Origin: Candidatus Melainabacteria bacterium
Lineage (GTDB): Bacteria; Cyanobacteriota; Vampirovibrionia; Obscuribacterales; Obscuribacteraceae
Direction: 5' to 3'
Assembly: GCA_016212515.1 (NCBI GenBank)
Contig: JACRFZ010000071.1
Span: 1 to 61,498 of the forward strand
Length of the DNA: 61,498 nucleotides
The notes under the pieces are model-generated. The model searched no databases. It was not told the DNA's origin and saw nothing but the letters and a program-made list of their open reading frames with translations. Both the position numbers and the translations under genes were made by a program. Shown here one piece after another: positions 16,372-26,335 of this stretch; position 1 is the stretch's first letter; the number at the start of each line of letters is the position of its first letter.

Positions 16372-19300
16372 CTGCTTTCGTCGATTTCTTTATTCGCCGG
16401 CCTATATTTGCCACTGTGCTGGCCTTGATTATCATCCTGGCGGGCGCTGTCAGTATCCCCACCCTACCCCTGGCAGAATACCCGGAGATTTCGCCGCCCC
16501 GGGTGGCTGTGACCGCCACCTACACCGGTGCCAGCGCGCAGGTGGTGGAGTCGGCCGTTACCACCCCTCTGGAGCAGCAAATCAATGGTGCTCAGAACAT
16601 CAAGTACATTAGCTCTACCAGCGGCAACGACGGCACTTCCAATATCAACGTCACCTTCGATCTGGAGCGCGATGTTGATCTGGCTGCCGTGGACATCCAG
16701 AACAGAATCTCAGCGGCTCAAGGGCGGCTGCCGGAAGAGGTGAAGCGTACTGGTGTTCAGGTCAATAAAGTTTCCAATTCCTTTGTGCTGGCCATTGGTA
16801 TTTTGACGCCGGACAATCGCTACTCCAGCCAGTTTCTCAGTAATTATGCCGATATCTATATTCGCGATGCTCTCAAACGTGTGAAGGGTGTGGGCGAGGT
16901 CAGAATTTTCGGCGAACGCAAATACTCCATGCGGGTCTGGCTTGATCCTCATCGCCTGGCTGTGAAAGGAATTACAGCCCAGGATGTAGTCACGGCTATC
17001 AATGATCAGAATTTGCAGGTAGCCGCCGGTCAAATCGGACAGGCACCGCTGCCCGAAAATCAAATGTTTCAAATGAGCGTGCGGGGTGTGGGTCGCCTCA
17101 AGACTGCGCAAGAGTTTGAAAATATCGTCATTCGCTCCGGCAAAGACGGTCAACTGGTGCGCATTAAAGATGTGGGAAGGGCTGAGCTGGGCGCCGAAGA
17201 CTACCAGAATGTGGTGCGCTACCACGGCAAAGATGCAGTCGGCATCGGTATTTTCCAGCGCCCGGGTTCCAATGCTCTGGAAATATCCAATGGCGTAAGA
17301 GAAGAGATGGCTCGTTTGTCTCAGCGCTTCCCGCCCGGTATTGCTTATGAATTTGCCTTTGACACAACCCGCTCGGTCAAGGAATCCATCAAAGAAGTAT
17401 TGATTACATTGCTGCAGGCCATCGGTCTTGTGGTCCTGGTAATTTTTCTCTTCCTGCAAAGTTTCCGCTCTACCTTGATTCCGGTCTTTACGATTCCGGT
17501 GTCTTTGATCGGCACTTTTGCCATCATGAAGGTGCTCGATTTTTCCATCAATACACTCACCCTCTTCGGCATCACTCTCGCTACGGGATTGGTTGTGGAT
17601 GACGCCATCGTGGTCATCGAAAACATCACGCGCCTCATGCATGAGCGCAACTTGACGGCCCGGGAGGCCGCCACCCTGGCCATGCGAGAAGTCACCGGTG
17701 CCGTCATTGCCATCTCACTGGTGCTCTCTGCGGTATTTATCCCGGTGGCATTTTTCCCCGGCACCACCGGTCAGCTCTACAAACAGTTCGCCCTCACTAT
17801 TGCCATTTCAGTGGCCATATCCACCCTTAATGCTCTCACTTTGACTCCCGCTTTGTCGGCGCTCTGGTTGAAGAAAGGTTCTTTGACAGGCAGTATCATC
17901 TTTAAGCCGGTCAACTTCGTGATCGATTTCTTTCGCAATATCTACAGCGCCACCCTGGGCATGATTTTGAAGCTCAAATATCTTGTTCTGGTAGGCTTTG
18001 CCGGGCTTCTCTGCTGCACTTACTGGCTCTCCAAGAACGTTCCCACGGCTTTCATTCCTGAGGAAGACGTGGGCTATTTGATCATCATCGTGCAAGCGCC
18101 GGAGGGCGTTTCACTTAATTACACCGTCAATGTCATCAAGAAAATCGAGAAGGTGCTGGATAAGTGTCCTGAGATTGTCTCTTCCTTTGGAGTAGGCGGC
18201 TTTAGCTTCACCGGCACCAATCCCAACAATGCCATCGTCTTTTCCAATTTGAAAGACTGGCATGAGCGCAAAGGGCAGGAACATTCCCTCAAGGGTATCA
18301 TCGAAAGATTGCGGGGACCCCTGGGCGGCATCACCGAGGCTACGGTCATTCCCTTCAACCCTCCATCGATTCAGGGGCTGGGCAACTTCGGCGGTTTTGC
18401 TTTTGAATTGCAAGATCTCTTCGGTACTGATATCGGGCAACTGGCAGGGGTTACCAGGCAGATTATGATGGAAGCTGCCGGTGAGAAGCAGTTGACGGGA
18501 GTATTTTCGCCCTTCACCGCCAACAGCCCGCAGCTCATCACGGAAGTGCTGCGCGATAAGGCCAGAGCCCTGAAAGTGCTTGTGTCCGATGTCTTTCAGA
18601 CCATGGAAATTATGCTGGGCTCCAGATACGTGAACGACTTCGATCTGGGCAATCGCATTTACCGGGTTTATGTTCAGGCCGATGAACTCTTTCGTTCCAA
18701 CCCCAAGGATATAGGCGGGCTTTATGTGCGTTCGCAGACCGGCGAGATGATAAGCCTGTCGCACCTGGTGAAGGTGGAGCGTACCACGGCGCCGCAGACC
18801 ATCTCCCATTACAATCTCTTTCGCTGTGCCGAGGTGAACGGCTCGGCTGCCCCCGGCGTTTCCAGCGGTCAGGCACTTATGGCCATGGAACGGCTGGCTA
18901 AGAGGATCTTGCCTCAAGGTATGAGCTATGAATGGTCCGGCATTTCGCTTGAGGAGAAGGAAAGTGGTCCTCAGACCTTGATTCTTTTTGCTCTGGGGAT
19001 CGTCGTGGTTTTCCTGGTGCTGGCCGCCCAATATGAGAGTTTTGTAGATCCGGTCATCATTTTGCTTTCAGTGCCGCTGGCCATGCTTGGTGCCTTGCTT
19101 GCTCAGTGGTTGCGGCATCTTGATAACGACGTTTTCTGTCAGATCGGTCTGGTAATGCTGGTCGGACTGGCAAGCAAGAACGCCATTTTGATCGTGGAAT
19201 TTGCCAATCACTTGATCAAAAGTGAAAATGCTTCTCTGGAAACCGCCATCAAAAAAGCTTGTGAAATTCGCTTCCGTCCGATTCTTATGACATCTCTGGC

Positions 19301-19568
19301 TTTTGTCATGGGTATCTTGCCCCTGGTCTTTGCCACCGGTGCCGGTGCGCACAGTCGGCATTCTCTGGGTACGGCCGTTTGCGGCGGCATGATTGTTTCA
19401 ACCGTGCTCAGCCTCTACATCGTGCCTGTTATCTTCCTGGTGGTGCGCGGCATAACCGATAGAGCCGGACGGCAACCGGCCGGGGTACCCTCCTCGGACA
19501 ACGATTCGGCGCCCGATCTGCTCGCCCCTGAGCCGTTGGAAAGCAAGAGCGGCGACGGGGAAGTCTGA
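16368..19568 (+). CDS. RND multidrug efflux pump, HAE1 (AcrB/MexB) type
   Basis: 1,066 residues, normal for AcrB-type pumps. It starts with FFIRRPIFATVLALIIILAG and has the porter-domain motif PEISPPRVAVTATYTGASA. The proton relay is intact: Asp411 and Asp412 in GLVVDDAIVVIEN (TM4) and Lys937 in GLASKNAILIVEFAN (TM10). FRPILMTSLAFVMGILPL marks TM11. It exports hydrophobic or amphiphilic compounds from the inner membrane/periplasm using proton influx, with the upstream adaptor. The outer-membrane channel must be encoded elsewhere. The substrate cannot be predicted. A short C-terminal polar tail (about residues 1036-1066) is variable in the family. Confidence 0.95.
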   Translation: MTAFVDFFIRRPIFATVLALIIILAGAVSIPTLPLAEYPEISPPRVAVTATYTGASAQVVESAVTTPLEQQINGAQNIKYISSTSGNDGTSNINVTFDLERDVDLAAVDIQNRISAAQGRLPEEVKRTGVQVNKVSNSFVLAIGILTPDNRYSSQFLSNYADIYIRDALKRVKGVGEVRIFGERKYSMRVWLDPHRLAVKGITAQDVVTAINDQNLQVAAGQIGQAPLPENQMFQMSVRGVGRLKTAQEFENIVIRSGKDGQLVRIKDVGRAELGAEDYQNVVRYHGKDAVGIGIFQRPGSNALEISNGVREEMARLSQRFPPGIAYEFAFDTTRSVKESIKEVLITLLQAIGLVVLVIFLFLQSFRSTLIPVFTIPVSLIGTFAIMKVLDFSINTLTLFGITLATGLVVDDAIVVIENITRLMHERNLTAREAATLAMREVTGAVIAISLVLSAVFIPVAFFPGTTGQLYKQFALTIAISVAISTLNALTLTPALSALWLKKGSLTGSIIFKPVNFVIDFFRNIYSATLGMILKLKYLVLVGFAGLLCCTYWLSKNVPTAFIPEEDVGYLIIIVQAPEGVSLNYTVNVIKKIEKVLDKCPEIVSSFGVGGFSFTGTNPNNAIVFSNLKDWHERKGQEHSLKGIIERLRGPLGGITEATVIPFNPPSIQGLGNFGGFAFELQDLFGTDIGQLAGVTRQIMMEAAGEKQLTGVFSPFTANSPQLITEVLRDKARALKVLVSDVFQTMEIMLGSRYVNDFDLGNRIYRVYVQADELFRSNPKDIGGLYVRSQTGEMISLSHLVKVERTTAPQTISHYNLFRCAEVNGSAAPGVSSGQALMAMERLAKRILPQGMSYEWSGISLEEKESGPQTLILFALGIVVVFLVLAAQYESFVDPVIILLSVPLAMLGALLAQWLRHLDNDVFCQIGLVMLVGLASKNAILIVEFANHLIKSENASLETAIKKACEIRFRPILMTSLAFVMGILPLVFATGAGAHSRHSLGTAVCGGMIVSTVLSLYIVPVIFLVVRGITDRAGRQPAGVPSSDNDSAPDLLAPEPLESKSGDGEV

Positions 19569-19678
19569 GCGAAATCGCCGCTGCCGGAAGTATCGGCAGG
19601 GCCCTGCAGGGGCTCTGCTAAAATTGGTGAATCTGCTGGGGCAAGGCACTGGGGTATCTCTGAAAATCGGGTTGAGAA

Positions 19679-22540
19679 ATGGGATTGCCTTCCAAGATCG
19701 CATCGTGTGTCAGTCTTGCTTTTCTGGTTGCCGGTTTTCTTTCTGATTCGGCACTGGCCAGGCGGGCCTATTCCACGGCTGAAGCGGAAGGCGAGAGTCT
19801 CGGTGCCGTAAAGCCGGTCAGTGTCGCTCCCGTCAGAAAGCCTAAACGGCGCAAAGCGAGAACCAAACTGGCCACTTCCGGACCCGCCGACGCCGGGGCT
19901 GATTCCTCTGCTCAAGCGTCTGATAAGAATCGCTCCTCGGTTTCGACCGAAGTCGGCTCAGCCGGTATTGGCAAAGCAGCCGCGGTCGGTAATCCCGGGA
20001 CGCCTGTCGCTGGAAGCTCCAGTGCCCCTAGCGAGGGAAAGAAAGTTGTTAGTCTCTCCAAACTGCTCAGCGAGGCGGAGGAAGCAGCCAGGGCTGAAAA
20101 CTATGATAAGTGCACGGCGCTCATGAACGATTGCCTGCAGGCACTGACAGCGGATGGCTCTGCCAGAGGATTTTCTCTCGATGCCGCCGCCCCGGCTGAG
20201 CCCCGGGAAACCGTCGACAAAGCCGGCGCCGCCGGCACTGCCGAAACCCTCAAGCAAATGGCTGCAATCTATTCTTTGATGGAACGTCCCGACGCTGCCG
20301 CCCGCTGTATGGAGGAGGCTCTGCGCCTCAATCCTCGCGAGCCGGCCTTGCTTGCCCAGGCGGTGGAATGTTTGAGCAATGACGGACAGTTTGCTGTTGC
20401 CTGTCGCCTGGCCGAAGATTATCTTGAGGGACATCGCAACAAGAATCTTTCGCGGGCCCTGGCCCTCACCCAGGCACGTATGGGAGAGTTTGAAAAGGCG
20501 CTTGCCACAATCAACTCTGGCTTCGGCGGCACCGGCCGCAATAACACGGAAGTGAGCGAGGTCAAGGCTGAAATACTTTCGGCCGTGGGAGACTACGGTG
20601 AAGCTCTCGATGTTTACGAAGGGCTGGAGCGCAACAATCCGGAGGAAGTTTTCTATCCGGCCAGCGCCGCAGAGTTGCTCAGAAAATTGGGCAAGTTCGA
20701 TCAGGGACTGAGCCGTTGTGATACGGCGCTGAAACTTTCTCCCCTTGACCCTGCCGCCCTTGCCTGTCGGGTGAGAATTCTCCTTGCTCTCTGCCGCAAT
20801 GAAGAGGCGGTCAAGGCTGTTACCGATCTGGTTCGCGTTGCTCCCGATAGCGGTAACTATCTGCTTGCCGCCGAAGTCTTCGACGCTTCCGCTGCCTATG
20901 ACCGGGGGCTGAAGGCCGTGGAAGACGGAATCGCTAAGCTGGGCCATTTGCCTGAACTTGAACTGGCCCGTATCAAGGAACTGATTAATCTGGGCCGCGG
21001 TGAAGGCGCTGCTGACGATGCTCTTGCAGAGGAGCCCGGTCGACTCAGTTACCAGTTACTCAAGCTGAGATTGTTGATCAAAAACGGGCAGCTTGCCGAG
21101 GCCCAAAAGCTTGGTGCCAAGCTGAAAGCCTCAAGTGGTTGGACGGTCTCCACGCGCCTGGCGCTTGCACAGTTGGCCATGGTGCAGGGACATTACATGC
21201 CCGCTGCCAGGGCTCTGGAGTCAGCCTTGCGCCTCCTGCCTCGCGGTGACCAGAGGCGCTGCGAGCTTGAGCTCTTGCTTTCGGCAAATTACCGACTGGC
21301 AGGAGAAAAAGCGCTTGCCCAGAAGACTTTGAGCGCCCTGGAACAAGAAGTTGAGTCTACGGTGGAGGGCGGCTATCCGGCCTCGCTGGTGGCTTCTTTG
21401 CTGGCGGTCGACGCCGGTAGTACCGTTGCCGCTGCTAAAGGTGAAGGGCGATTAGAGCAGGTGCAGTCTTGTTTCTACAGAGGTTTGCGCCTACTGGCCG
21501 ACGGTAAAACCGACGCCGGCCGGGATTTGCTGCAATCGGCTCAGAAGTTAGCCGCACCATCTTCCAGTGAGGCGGCTTTGCTACCCAGACTTCTGGAAGG
21601 GCCGGGAAAAGCCAGTTTCCTGACGGGATGGCTTGCCGGAGTGCCGGGCTGGAATTATCTTTTGCCGGTTATGCTGACCATATGGTCTCTGGTGGGCGGC
21701 GGCATTTTTCTCTACAAATACCGAAAACGCGGCGAGACCAAGAGAGCGGAGCGGCCGGAAGCGCGCGCCGGCAGACCGCATCCGCAGGCAGTTGCCTCTC
21801 CTTCACCTGCGAAACCTTTACCGCCGCAGCAAACCGCAATTGAAACACCGGTCAGCGAAAAGCCTTCAGCGGCTGCTCCCGCGCCTCCGAAACCTTCACA
21901 GCAGCCGGCCCCTTCGGTGCCGCAGGTTGTGAGACCAATGCCGGAGGCGGCTCCTCAAGCCAAGGCCGAGCACTTGCAGAAGACCGAGGTGGAAGACCTA
22001 TCAGCTGTGCGTGTGCCGCCGGCCATCGATGAGGAAAAGGAACTGGACTCTTCGCAGAATCGAAGGCGCTATTTTTCTTCCTTCGGAGATGCTTCGGCCT
22101 CGGTGGAGGAGATCTGGAACGAGCGCCTGGCGCGCTTGCAGATGCAAGCACAGGGACAGGGACAAGCACAGGGACTGGGACAAGGACAGGGACTGGGACA
22201 AGGACAGGGACTGGGACAAGCACCGGCATCTGTCCATGACGCGGCCGGGGATGAAGATGTCTATGTCGACGAGCCCCGGCCGATCGGATTGGGTGCGGTT
22301 GGTTTGCGCCCGGTGCGAAGGGGCGCAGGTGCCGCTTCCCTCGAGTTTGAGCCGTTGTGGCCCGGGCAGCATGTGGATGAGGATGGGACGGATATTGGTC
22401 AGAGTCCGCGTACAGAGCAAGGACAACGGAGCGGACTTGAGGCGGCTGAATTGGTTCTGAGCGAATTAGACCGGACGGAGCTGGAACTGGAGCCATACTC
22501 CTTACCGCCGGAGTCAACCTTGCCGCCGGCTGAAATATGA
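19679..22540 (+). CDS. Membrane-anchored TPR protein with low-complexity C-terminal tail
   Basis: 953 residues. A signal peptide (IASCVSLAFLVAGFLSDSALA) leads to an Ala/Ser-rich linker (30-120) and tetratricopeptide-like repeats from about 120 to 635. One membrane helix follows at about 660-682 (LLPVMLTIWSLVGGGIFLY) with a basic stop-transfer end (KYRKRGETKR). The cytoplasmic tail is Pro/Gln-rich and has a Gly-Gln-Leu repeat near 821-846 encoded by an 18-bp DNA repeat. The topology puts the TPR region outside and the tail inside, a layout suited to a scaffold spanning the inner membrane. It lies 110 nt after the RND pump with no clear terminator between, but no functional link is evident. Confidence 0.72.
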   Translation: MGLPSKIASCVSLAFLVAGFLSDSALARRAYSTAEAEGESLGAVKPVSVAPVRKPKRRKARTKLATSGPADAGADSSAQASDKNRSSVSTEVGSAGIGKAAAVGNPGTPVAGSSSAPSEGKKVVSLSKLLSEAEEAARAENYDKCTALMNDCLQALTADGSARGFSLDAAAPAEPRETVDKAGAAGTAETLKQMAAIYSLMERPDAAARCMEEALRLNPREPALLAQAVECLSNDGQFAVACRLAEDYLEGHRNKNLSRALALTQARMGEFEKALATINSGFGGTGRNNTEVSEVKAEILSAVGDYGEALDVYEGLERNNPEEVFYPASAAELLRKLGKFDQGLSRCDTALKLSPLDPAALACRVRILLALCRNEEAVKAVTDLVRVAPDSGNYLLAAEVFDASAAYDRGLKAVEDGIAKLGHLPELELARIKELINLGRGEGAADDALAEEPGRLSYQLLKLRLLIKNGQLAEAQKLGAKLKASSGWTVSTRLALAQLAMVQGHYMPAARALESALRLLPRGDQRRCELELLLSANYRLAGEKALAQKTLSALEQEVESTVEGGYPASLVASLLAVDAGSTVAAAKGEGRLEQVQSCFYRGLRLLADGKTDAGRDLLQSAQKLAAPSSSEAALLPRLLEGPGKASFLTGWLAGVPGWNYLLPVMLTIWSLVGGGIFLYKYRKRGETKRAERPEARAGRPHPQAVASPSPAKPLPPQQTAIETPVSEKPSAAAPAPPKPSQQPAPSVPQVVRPMPEAAPQAKAEHLQKTEVEDLSAVRVPPAIDEEKELDSSQNRRRYFSSFGDASASVEEIWNERLARLQMQAQGQGQAQGLGQGQGLGQGQGLGQAPASVHDAAGDEDVYVDEPRPIGLGAVGLRPVRRGAGAASLEFEPLWPGQHVDEDGTDIGQSPRTEQGQRSGLEAAELVLSELDRTELELEPYSLPPESTLPPAEI
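22150..22222 (+). repeat. 18-bp in-frame coding repeat (Gly-Gln-Leu)
   Basis: About three copies of an 18-bp unit GGACTGGGACAAGGACAG, preceded by shorter GGGACA variants, encoding GQGQGL-type repeats. The length is a multiple of three, so copy-number change keeps the frame. Confidence 0.8.
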
Positions 22541-22898
22541 GTTCGCATGGGCGGCTAATACTTAACTTAAGACTCCCGGAACTTAAGACTCCCGGCACCG
22601 GTTCCCGACCGTACATTTGCCAGAAGAACCTTAAATCTTGGCGGTTGTCAGGATTTAATGCGTCGACACTATAGGAAAAGCAAGGAACTGCGCTTATATT
22701 TGATGCGTATACCTTGACTTGCCATTTGTATTGCTGGCCCGTCCTTGTTTATACCTTTTGTTTGTTCTTCCCCCGGTTTCCTTCAGTTGTTTTCCTCAGG
22801 CATGCTTCCAGGCCATTCTGCTGCCCCCTTCTAAGGGTCACTGCCGGAAGGGCAAGAGCGAGAGTTCCCTCTTTTCTAATCAGAGACTGCCTTACCAG
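22541..22898. other. Intergenic region with a 16-bp direct repeat
   Basis: About 358 nt between the TPR gene and the most likely start of the YD-repeat-like protein. It holds AACTTAAGACTCCCGG in two adjacent perfect copies (22564-22595). A reading frame from a TTG at 22719 continues into the next gene, but its first 60 residues are Cys/Phe/Pro-rich and lack a ribosome site. Confidence 0.5.
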
Positions 22899-24284
22899 AT
22901 GTCCATCGATAGACGACAACCCAGCTCGGATAGTACGGAAAAGGTCAGCGGACAGACCTTCTCGGCACCCATACTGACGGAAAATAGTGCCTTGCGCGAC
23001 GCTAATCTGACTGCCTCCAACAGCCAGGAGCTTTTAGACCGGAAGGTTTTACCCCATGTGACTCTCGCTCAAAATACTACCGGCTCGGTTATGAACGATG
23101 CCGTCAAAGTGGCTTACAACGGCAGCGATCAAAACCAGGGCCAGCGTGTGGAGACTCGCCCCAAGTGGTCCGATGTGGTGGCTAGCCCCCAGAATACCGG
23201 AAGCGATACCAGAGCCCGTGTTGAGACGCAACCGGAAGTTAAAACCGTACCGCAGCCCGGCTCCGGCGCTGCCAAGCTTTCCGTTGATCAAAGTGGTCGT
23301 CCGGTCAGTGTAGTTGATAAGAACGGGCTTGAGCGGCAGTTCCGCTACGATCAGTCCGGCGCTCCCGCCGAAATGAAAATGATCTGGCCGGACGGTAATT
23401 CGCAGACCTGGAAACGCGAAAACGGCAGTTGGATGGCCTATGACAAAGACGGTAAATTTACGGGGCGGCGCTTCGAAGGTTCCATTTCGGTGGAGCGCGA
23501 CGGCCGAGTGCGCCAACTCAATGCCGTGAACGGCGATGAAACGATCAATATGCCTGACGGCACACAGCGGGTGGTCAAATATCAAGAGCGGGTCAAGAGC
23601 CATCAGGACGGCTCCCGGGTGGTGATGGAAGGCGGCGGCGATCGCCCTTCCATGGTGGCGGCCAAGGACGGTTCCTACCGGCGGTATCAATACGATGCCC
23701 AGGGTAAGCTGGTTCGCAGTGAAAATTTCGACAGTTCAGGCAAGCTCAACTACACCTTGCAGACGGAAAATGGCAAATGGACCTTGCGAGATGCTCAGGG
23801 CAAGCCGGTGAATATCGGTCCTGTAACTGAAGTCAGTACCGACAAAGACGGCAACATGACTACGAAATGGCAAAACGGAGCCTATTCAGTCAACCGTAAT
23901 GACGGCTCCCAGGTGAAGTTCGACACCAGGGGACGGCTGTTTGAGGCAGAGGATACTCGCGGTCAGAAGAGGCGCTTTGGCTATGATGAAAAGAATCAGC
24001 TCAACCGTTATGAATGGCAAGCTCTCGATGGCCAAAATTCGGTCTGGCGCAAGGAAGGCGAGACCTGGAAGAATTACAGGGCGGACGGCACACCCGGCAG
24101 CAAGACCGTGGACAGCGTTAAGGTCGATCAGAACGGCACAGTAGAAGTCATTGATAAGAGTATTGATCGCAAAATGTACTTTACTCTCGATCGTATGATG
24201 ATCTCCGAGACTCTTGATGGTAAGCCGGTGGGGCGGTCCTCACTTGACGCTCAACCGACTAACGGGCGCCGGCGCCAGCGCTAA
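22899..24284 (+). CDS. YD/RHS-repeat-like protein without toxin tip
   Basis: About 461 residues from the ATG at 22899; the start is uncertain and no strong ribosome site is visible. After a polar region, residues from about 140 on carry short beta repeats of the kind found in RHS/YD shells: DQSGRPVSVVDKNGLERQFRYDQSG, YRRYQYDAQGKLVRSENFD and RRFGYDEKNQLNRYEWQ. Between them are WxxxNGxW and DGSxxxF variants. Unlike RHS toxins it is short, has no core-closing motif and no variable C-terminal toxin domain, ending in RRRQR. It could be a secreted or surface beta-rich protein, but no signal peptide is certain. Confidence 0.62.
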   Translation: MSIDRRQPSSDSTEKVSGQTFSAPILTENSALRDANLTASNSQELLDRKVLPHVTLAQNTTGSVMNDAVKVAYNGSDQNQGQRVETRPKWSDVVASPQNTGSDTRARVETQPEVKTVPQPGSGAAKLSVDQSGRPVSVVDKNGLERQFRYDQSGAPAEMKMIWPDGNSQTWKRENGSWMAYDKDGKFTGRRFEGSISVERDGRVRQLNAVNGDETINMPDGTQRVVKYQERVKSHQDGSRVVMEGGGDRPSMVAAKDGSYRRYQYDAQGKLVRSENFDSSGKLNYTLQTENGKWTLRDAQGKPVNIGPVTEVSTDKDGNMTTKWQNGAYSVNRNDGSQVKFDTRGRLFEAEDTRGQKRRFGYDEKNQLNRYEWQALDGQNSVWRKEGETWKNYRADGTPGSKTVDSVKVDQNGTVEVIDKSIDRKMYFTLDRMMISETLDGKPVGRSSLDAQPTNGRRRQR

Positions 24285-24332
24285 GTCATTTGCGGAAGTA
24301 GCCGGTCGTCTCTTTTGGCGGCCTGGGTCGTG

Positions 24333-24356
24333 GGCGAAATTATCAATAATTTCGCC
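24333..24356. promoter_or_regulatory. Inverted repeat containing CGAAATT-N6-AATTTCG, copy 1
   Basis: 11-bp arms GGCGAAATTAT and ATAATTTCGCC around a 2-nt centre, 49 nt after the YD-repeat-like gene. Followed by TTAAATT rather than a T-run. The core recurs 70 nt downstream. Confidence 0.5.
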
Positions 24357-24405
24357 TTAAATTGCAATTTCTCGGCAAAAAGAGGTCTTCGAGCGAAACT
24401 ATGCA

Positions 24406-24425
24406 CGAAATTCGCAATAATTTCG
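24406..24425. promoter_or_regulatory. Inverted repeat CGAAATT-N6-AATTTCG, copy 2
   Basis: Second copy of the same dyad, with CGCAAT in the centre. Between the copies lies the 12-bp palindrome AAATTGCAATTT (24359-24370). Function unknown. Confidence 0.5.
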
Positions 24426-24456
24426 CTCGCGACTCCTTTTTTGTGAATAGACCCTG

Positions 24457-24498
24457 CTGCCGACTGCCCTTAATCACCTGCCGACTGCCCTTAACCAC
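24457..24498. repeat. 21-bp direct repeat, two copies
   Basis: Two adjacent 21-bp units beginning CTGCCGACTGCCCTTAA and differing by one base, in the intergenic region downstream of fumarase. Confidence 0.8.
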
Positions 24499-24545
24499 TT
24501 TGGTTGCTCCCGGGGATGACAGTCGCTCAGCGCAGATCTCTTAAT

Positions 24546-24649
24546 TAGCATTGCTATTCGGTGCCGTTATCTAGCATCGCTCTCTGGCTCTGCTATTTAG
24601 CATCGCTCTCTAGCTCTGCTAATCAGAATCGCTTTCTGGCGCCGCTATT
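24546..24649. repeat. Four degenerate 26-bp tandem repeats reaching into the fumarase stop codon
   Basis: Four head-to-tail units of 26 bp (starts at 24546, 24572, 24598 and 24624) of the type TAGCATCGCTCTCTGGCTCT plus six bases. The last unit includes the TAG stop of the minus-strand fumarase gene. The repeats are therefore in its 3-prime untranslated region. Confidence 0.8.
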
Positions 24650-26279
24650 TGGTGATTGCGGCACGGGTTTCCGCTACTTTTGCAAAGAAGTCTTCGCCTT
24701 TGTCGTTTATCACGATGAAGGCCGGGAAGTCTTCGATTTCTATGCGGAAGACAGCTTCCATGCCCAGTTCGCTATAGTCGATGGTTTCTACTTTTTTGAT
24801 GGAGTCTTGCGCCAGACGGGCGGCTGCACCGCCGATGGTGCCGAGGTAGAAGCCGCCCCAGCGCTCACAGGCTTCTCTCACATTTTTGCCGCGGTTGCCT
24901 TTTGCTAAGGTGATCAGGCTGGCACCGCGGGACATGAGCAAATCGGCGTAAGAGTCCATTCGTCCGGCTGTGGTCGGTCCGAATGAGCCGGAGGCATAGC
25001 CCGTAGGTGTTTTTGCCGGCCCGGCGTAATAAATTGGATGTTGCTTAGTGTATTCCGGCAACTCTTCCCCTTTTTCGATGACTTCCTTCCATCTGGCATG
25101 GGCAATGTCTCTTGCCACAAGCAGAGTGCCCGTCAGCATCAGTCTGGTCCCCACCGGTTTGCCCGATAAGGCGGCGCGAATTTCTTCCATGGGCCTGGTC
25201 AGGTCGACTTTGATGGTTTCATTGCCCAGATGCTCTTCCGTTACCTCAGGCAGGAAACGAGCCGGGTCTTGTTCAAGCTGTTCCAGCCAGATGCCGTCTT
25301 TGTCTATGCGACCCATGATCTGTCGGTCGGCGCTGCAAGATACTCCGATGCCGATGGGCAGCGAGGCGCCGTGTCTGGGCAGACGGATCACTCTTACATC
25401 GTGGCAGAAATACTTGCCCCCGAACTGAGCGCCGATACCAAGTTCTCTTGTGATTTCAAGAACTTCTTTTTCCAGTTCCAGATCGCGGAAAGCCCTCCCG
25501 GACTTGTCTCCCTCTGTCGGCAGCGAGTCTAAATAGTGGCAACTGGCCAGCTTTACGGTTTTTAGCGTCATCTCGGCGGAGAGTCCGCCGATGACGATAG
25601 CCAGGTGATAGGGCGGGCAGGCAGAGGTTCCCAGACCGGCTATTTTCTCGGTCAAGAGCTGGCGCAACGACTGGGGATTGAGGACCGACTTGGTTTCCTG
25701 CATGAGGTAAGTCTTGTTGGCCGAACCGCCGCCTTTGGCTATAAAGAGGAATTCGTAGGTGTCGCCCGGATCAGAGTAGATTTCTATCTGGGCAGGCAGG
25801 TTGCTGCCGGTATTGGCTTCTTGATACATATTGAGCGGCGCCATCTGGCTGTAGCGCAGGTTGCAGTCGCCGTAAGTTTTCTTGATGCCCTCGGCCAGTG
25901 CGCTGGCATCGTCGGCATCCGTCAGGACCTGTTCGCCCTTGTGGGCTACCACGATGGCCGTGCCGGTGTCCTGGCACATGGGCAGGGTGCCTCCGGCGGC
26001 AATGGCAGCGTTCCTTAAAAGCTCCAGGGCCACGAAGTGATCGTTGGGGGAAGCTTCCTTGTCGTCAAGGATACTGCGCAGGTTGGCCAGATGGGTGGGA
26101 CGCAGGAGGTGGGAAACATCTTTGAAAGCTTCCTTGGCCAGTACGGTGAGGGCTTGCGGTTCCACCACCAGCATCTCTTTGCCGCGCCAGATTTCCTGCT
26201 TGACGTGTTCCCTGGTCAGCAGGCGGTACTTAGTAGTGTCTTTCCCCAGTTGGAAAATACTACTTTTGCTATGAGACAT
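24645..26279 (-). CDS. fumA: Fumarate hydratase class I ([4Fe-4S] type)
   Basis: 544 residues from the ATG at 26279, which has AGAGG 8 nt upstream; a GTG three codons earlier is less likely. It interconverts fumarate and malate. N-terminal alpha and C-terminal beta regions are fused in one chain, as in E. coli FumA/FumB. The three cluster ligands are in PMCQDTG (Cys102), TSACPPYH (Cys221) and GVSCSADRQ (Cys315). The beta-region motifs [11 protein letters not shown] and [12 protein letters not shown] are intact. The oxygen-labile cluster suits low-oxygen growth. It is a single gene, 57 nt downstream of the TonB-C/TPR gene on the same strand. Confidence 0.95.
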   Translation of the reverse strand: MSHSKSSIFQLGKDTTKYRLLTREHVKQEIWRGKEMLVVEPQALTVLAKEAFKDVSHLLRPTHLANLRSILDDKEASPNDHFVALELLRNAAIAAGGTLPMCQDTGTAIVVAHKGEQVLTDADDASALAEGIKKTYGDCNLRYSQMAPLNMYQEANTGSNLPAQIEIYSDPGDTYEFLFIAKGGGSANKTYLMQETKSVLNPQSLRQLLTEKIAGLGTSACPPYHLAIVIGGLSAEMTLKTVKLASCHYLDSLPTEGDKSGRAFRDLELEKEVLEITRELGIGAQFGGKYFCHDVRVIRLPRHGASLPIGIGVSCSADRQIMGRIDKDGIWLEQLEQDPARFLPEVTEEHLGNETIKVDLTRPMEEIRAALSGKPVGTRLMLTGTLLVARDIAHARWKEVIEKGEELPEYTKQHPIYYAGPAKTPTGYASGSFGPTTAGRMDSYADLLMSRGASLITLAKGNRGKNVREACERWGGFYLGTIGGAAARLAQDSIKKVETIDYSELGMEAVFRIEIEDFPAFIVINDKGEDFFAKVAETRAAITK

Positions 26280-26335
26280 TTTTGGCACCTCTGGCTACTA
26301 AAGCATGCTTAGTTTATGCCGGAAGTGGTCAAACC

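Noticed and set aside
22899..24284. RHS toxin or contact-dependent inhibition system
   Set aside because: The protein is short, lacks a core-closing motif and toxin domain, and has no immunity gene next to it.
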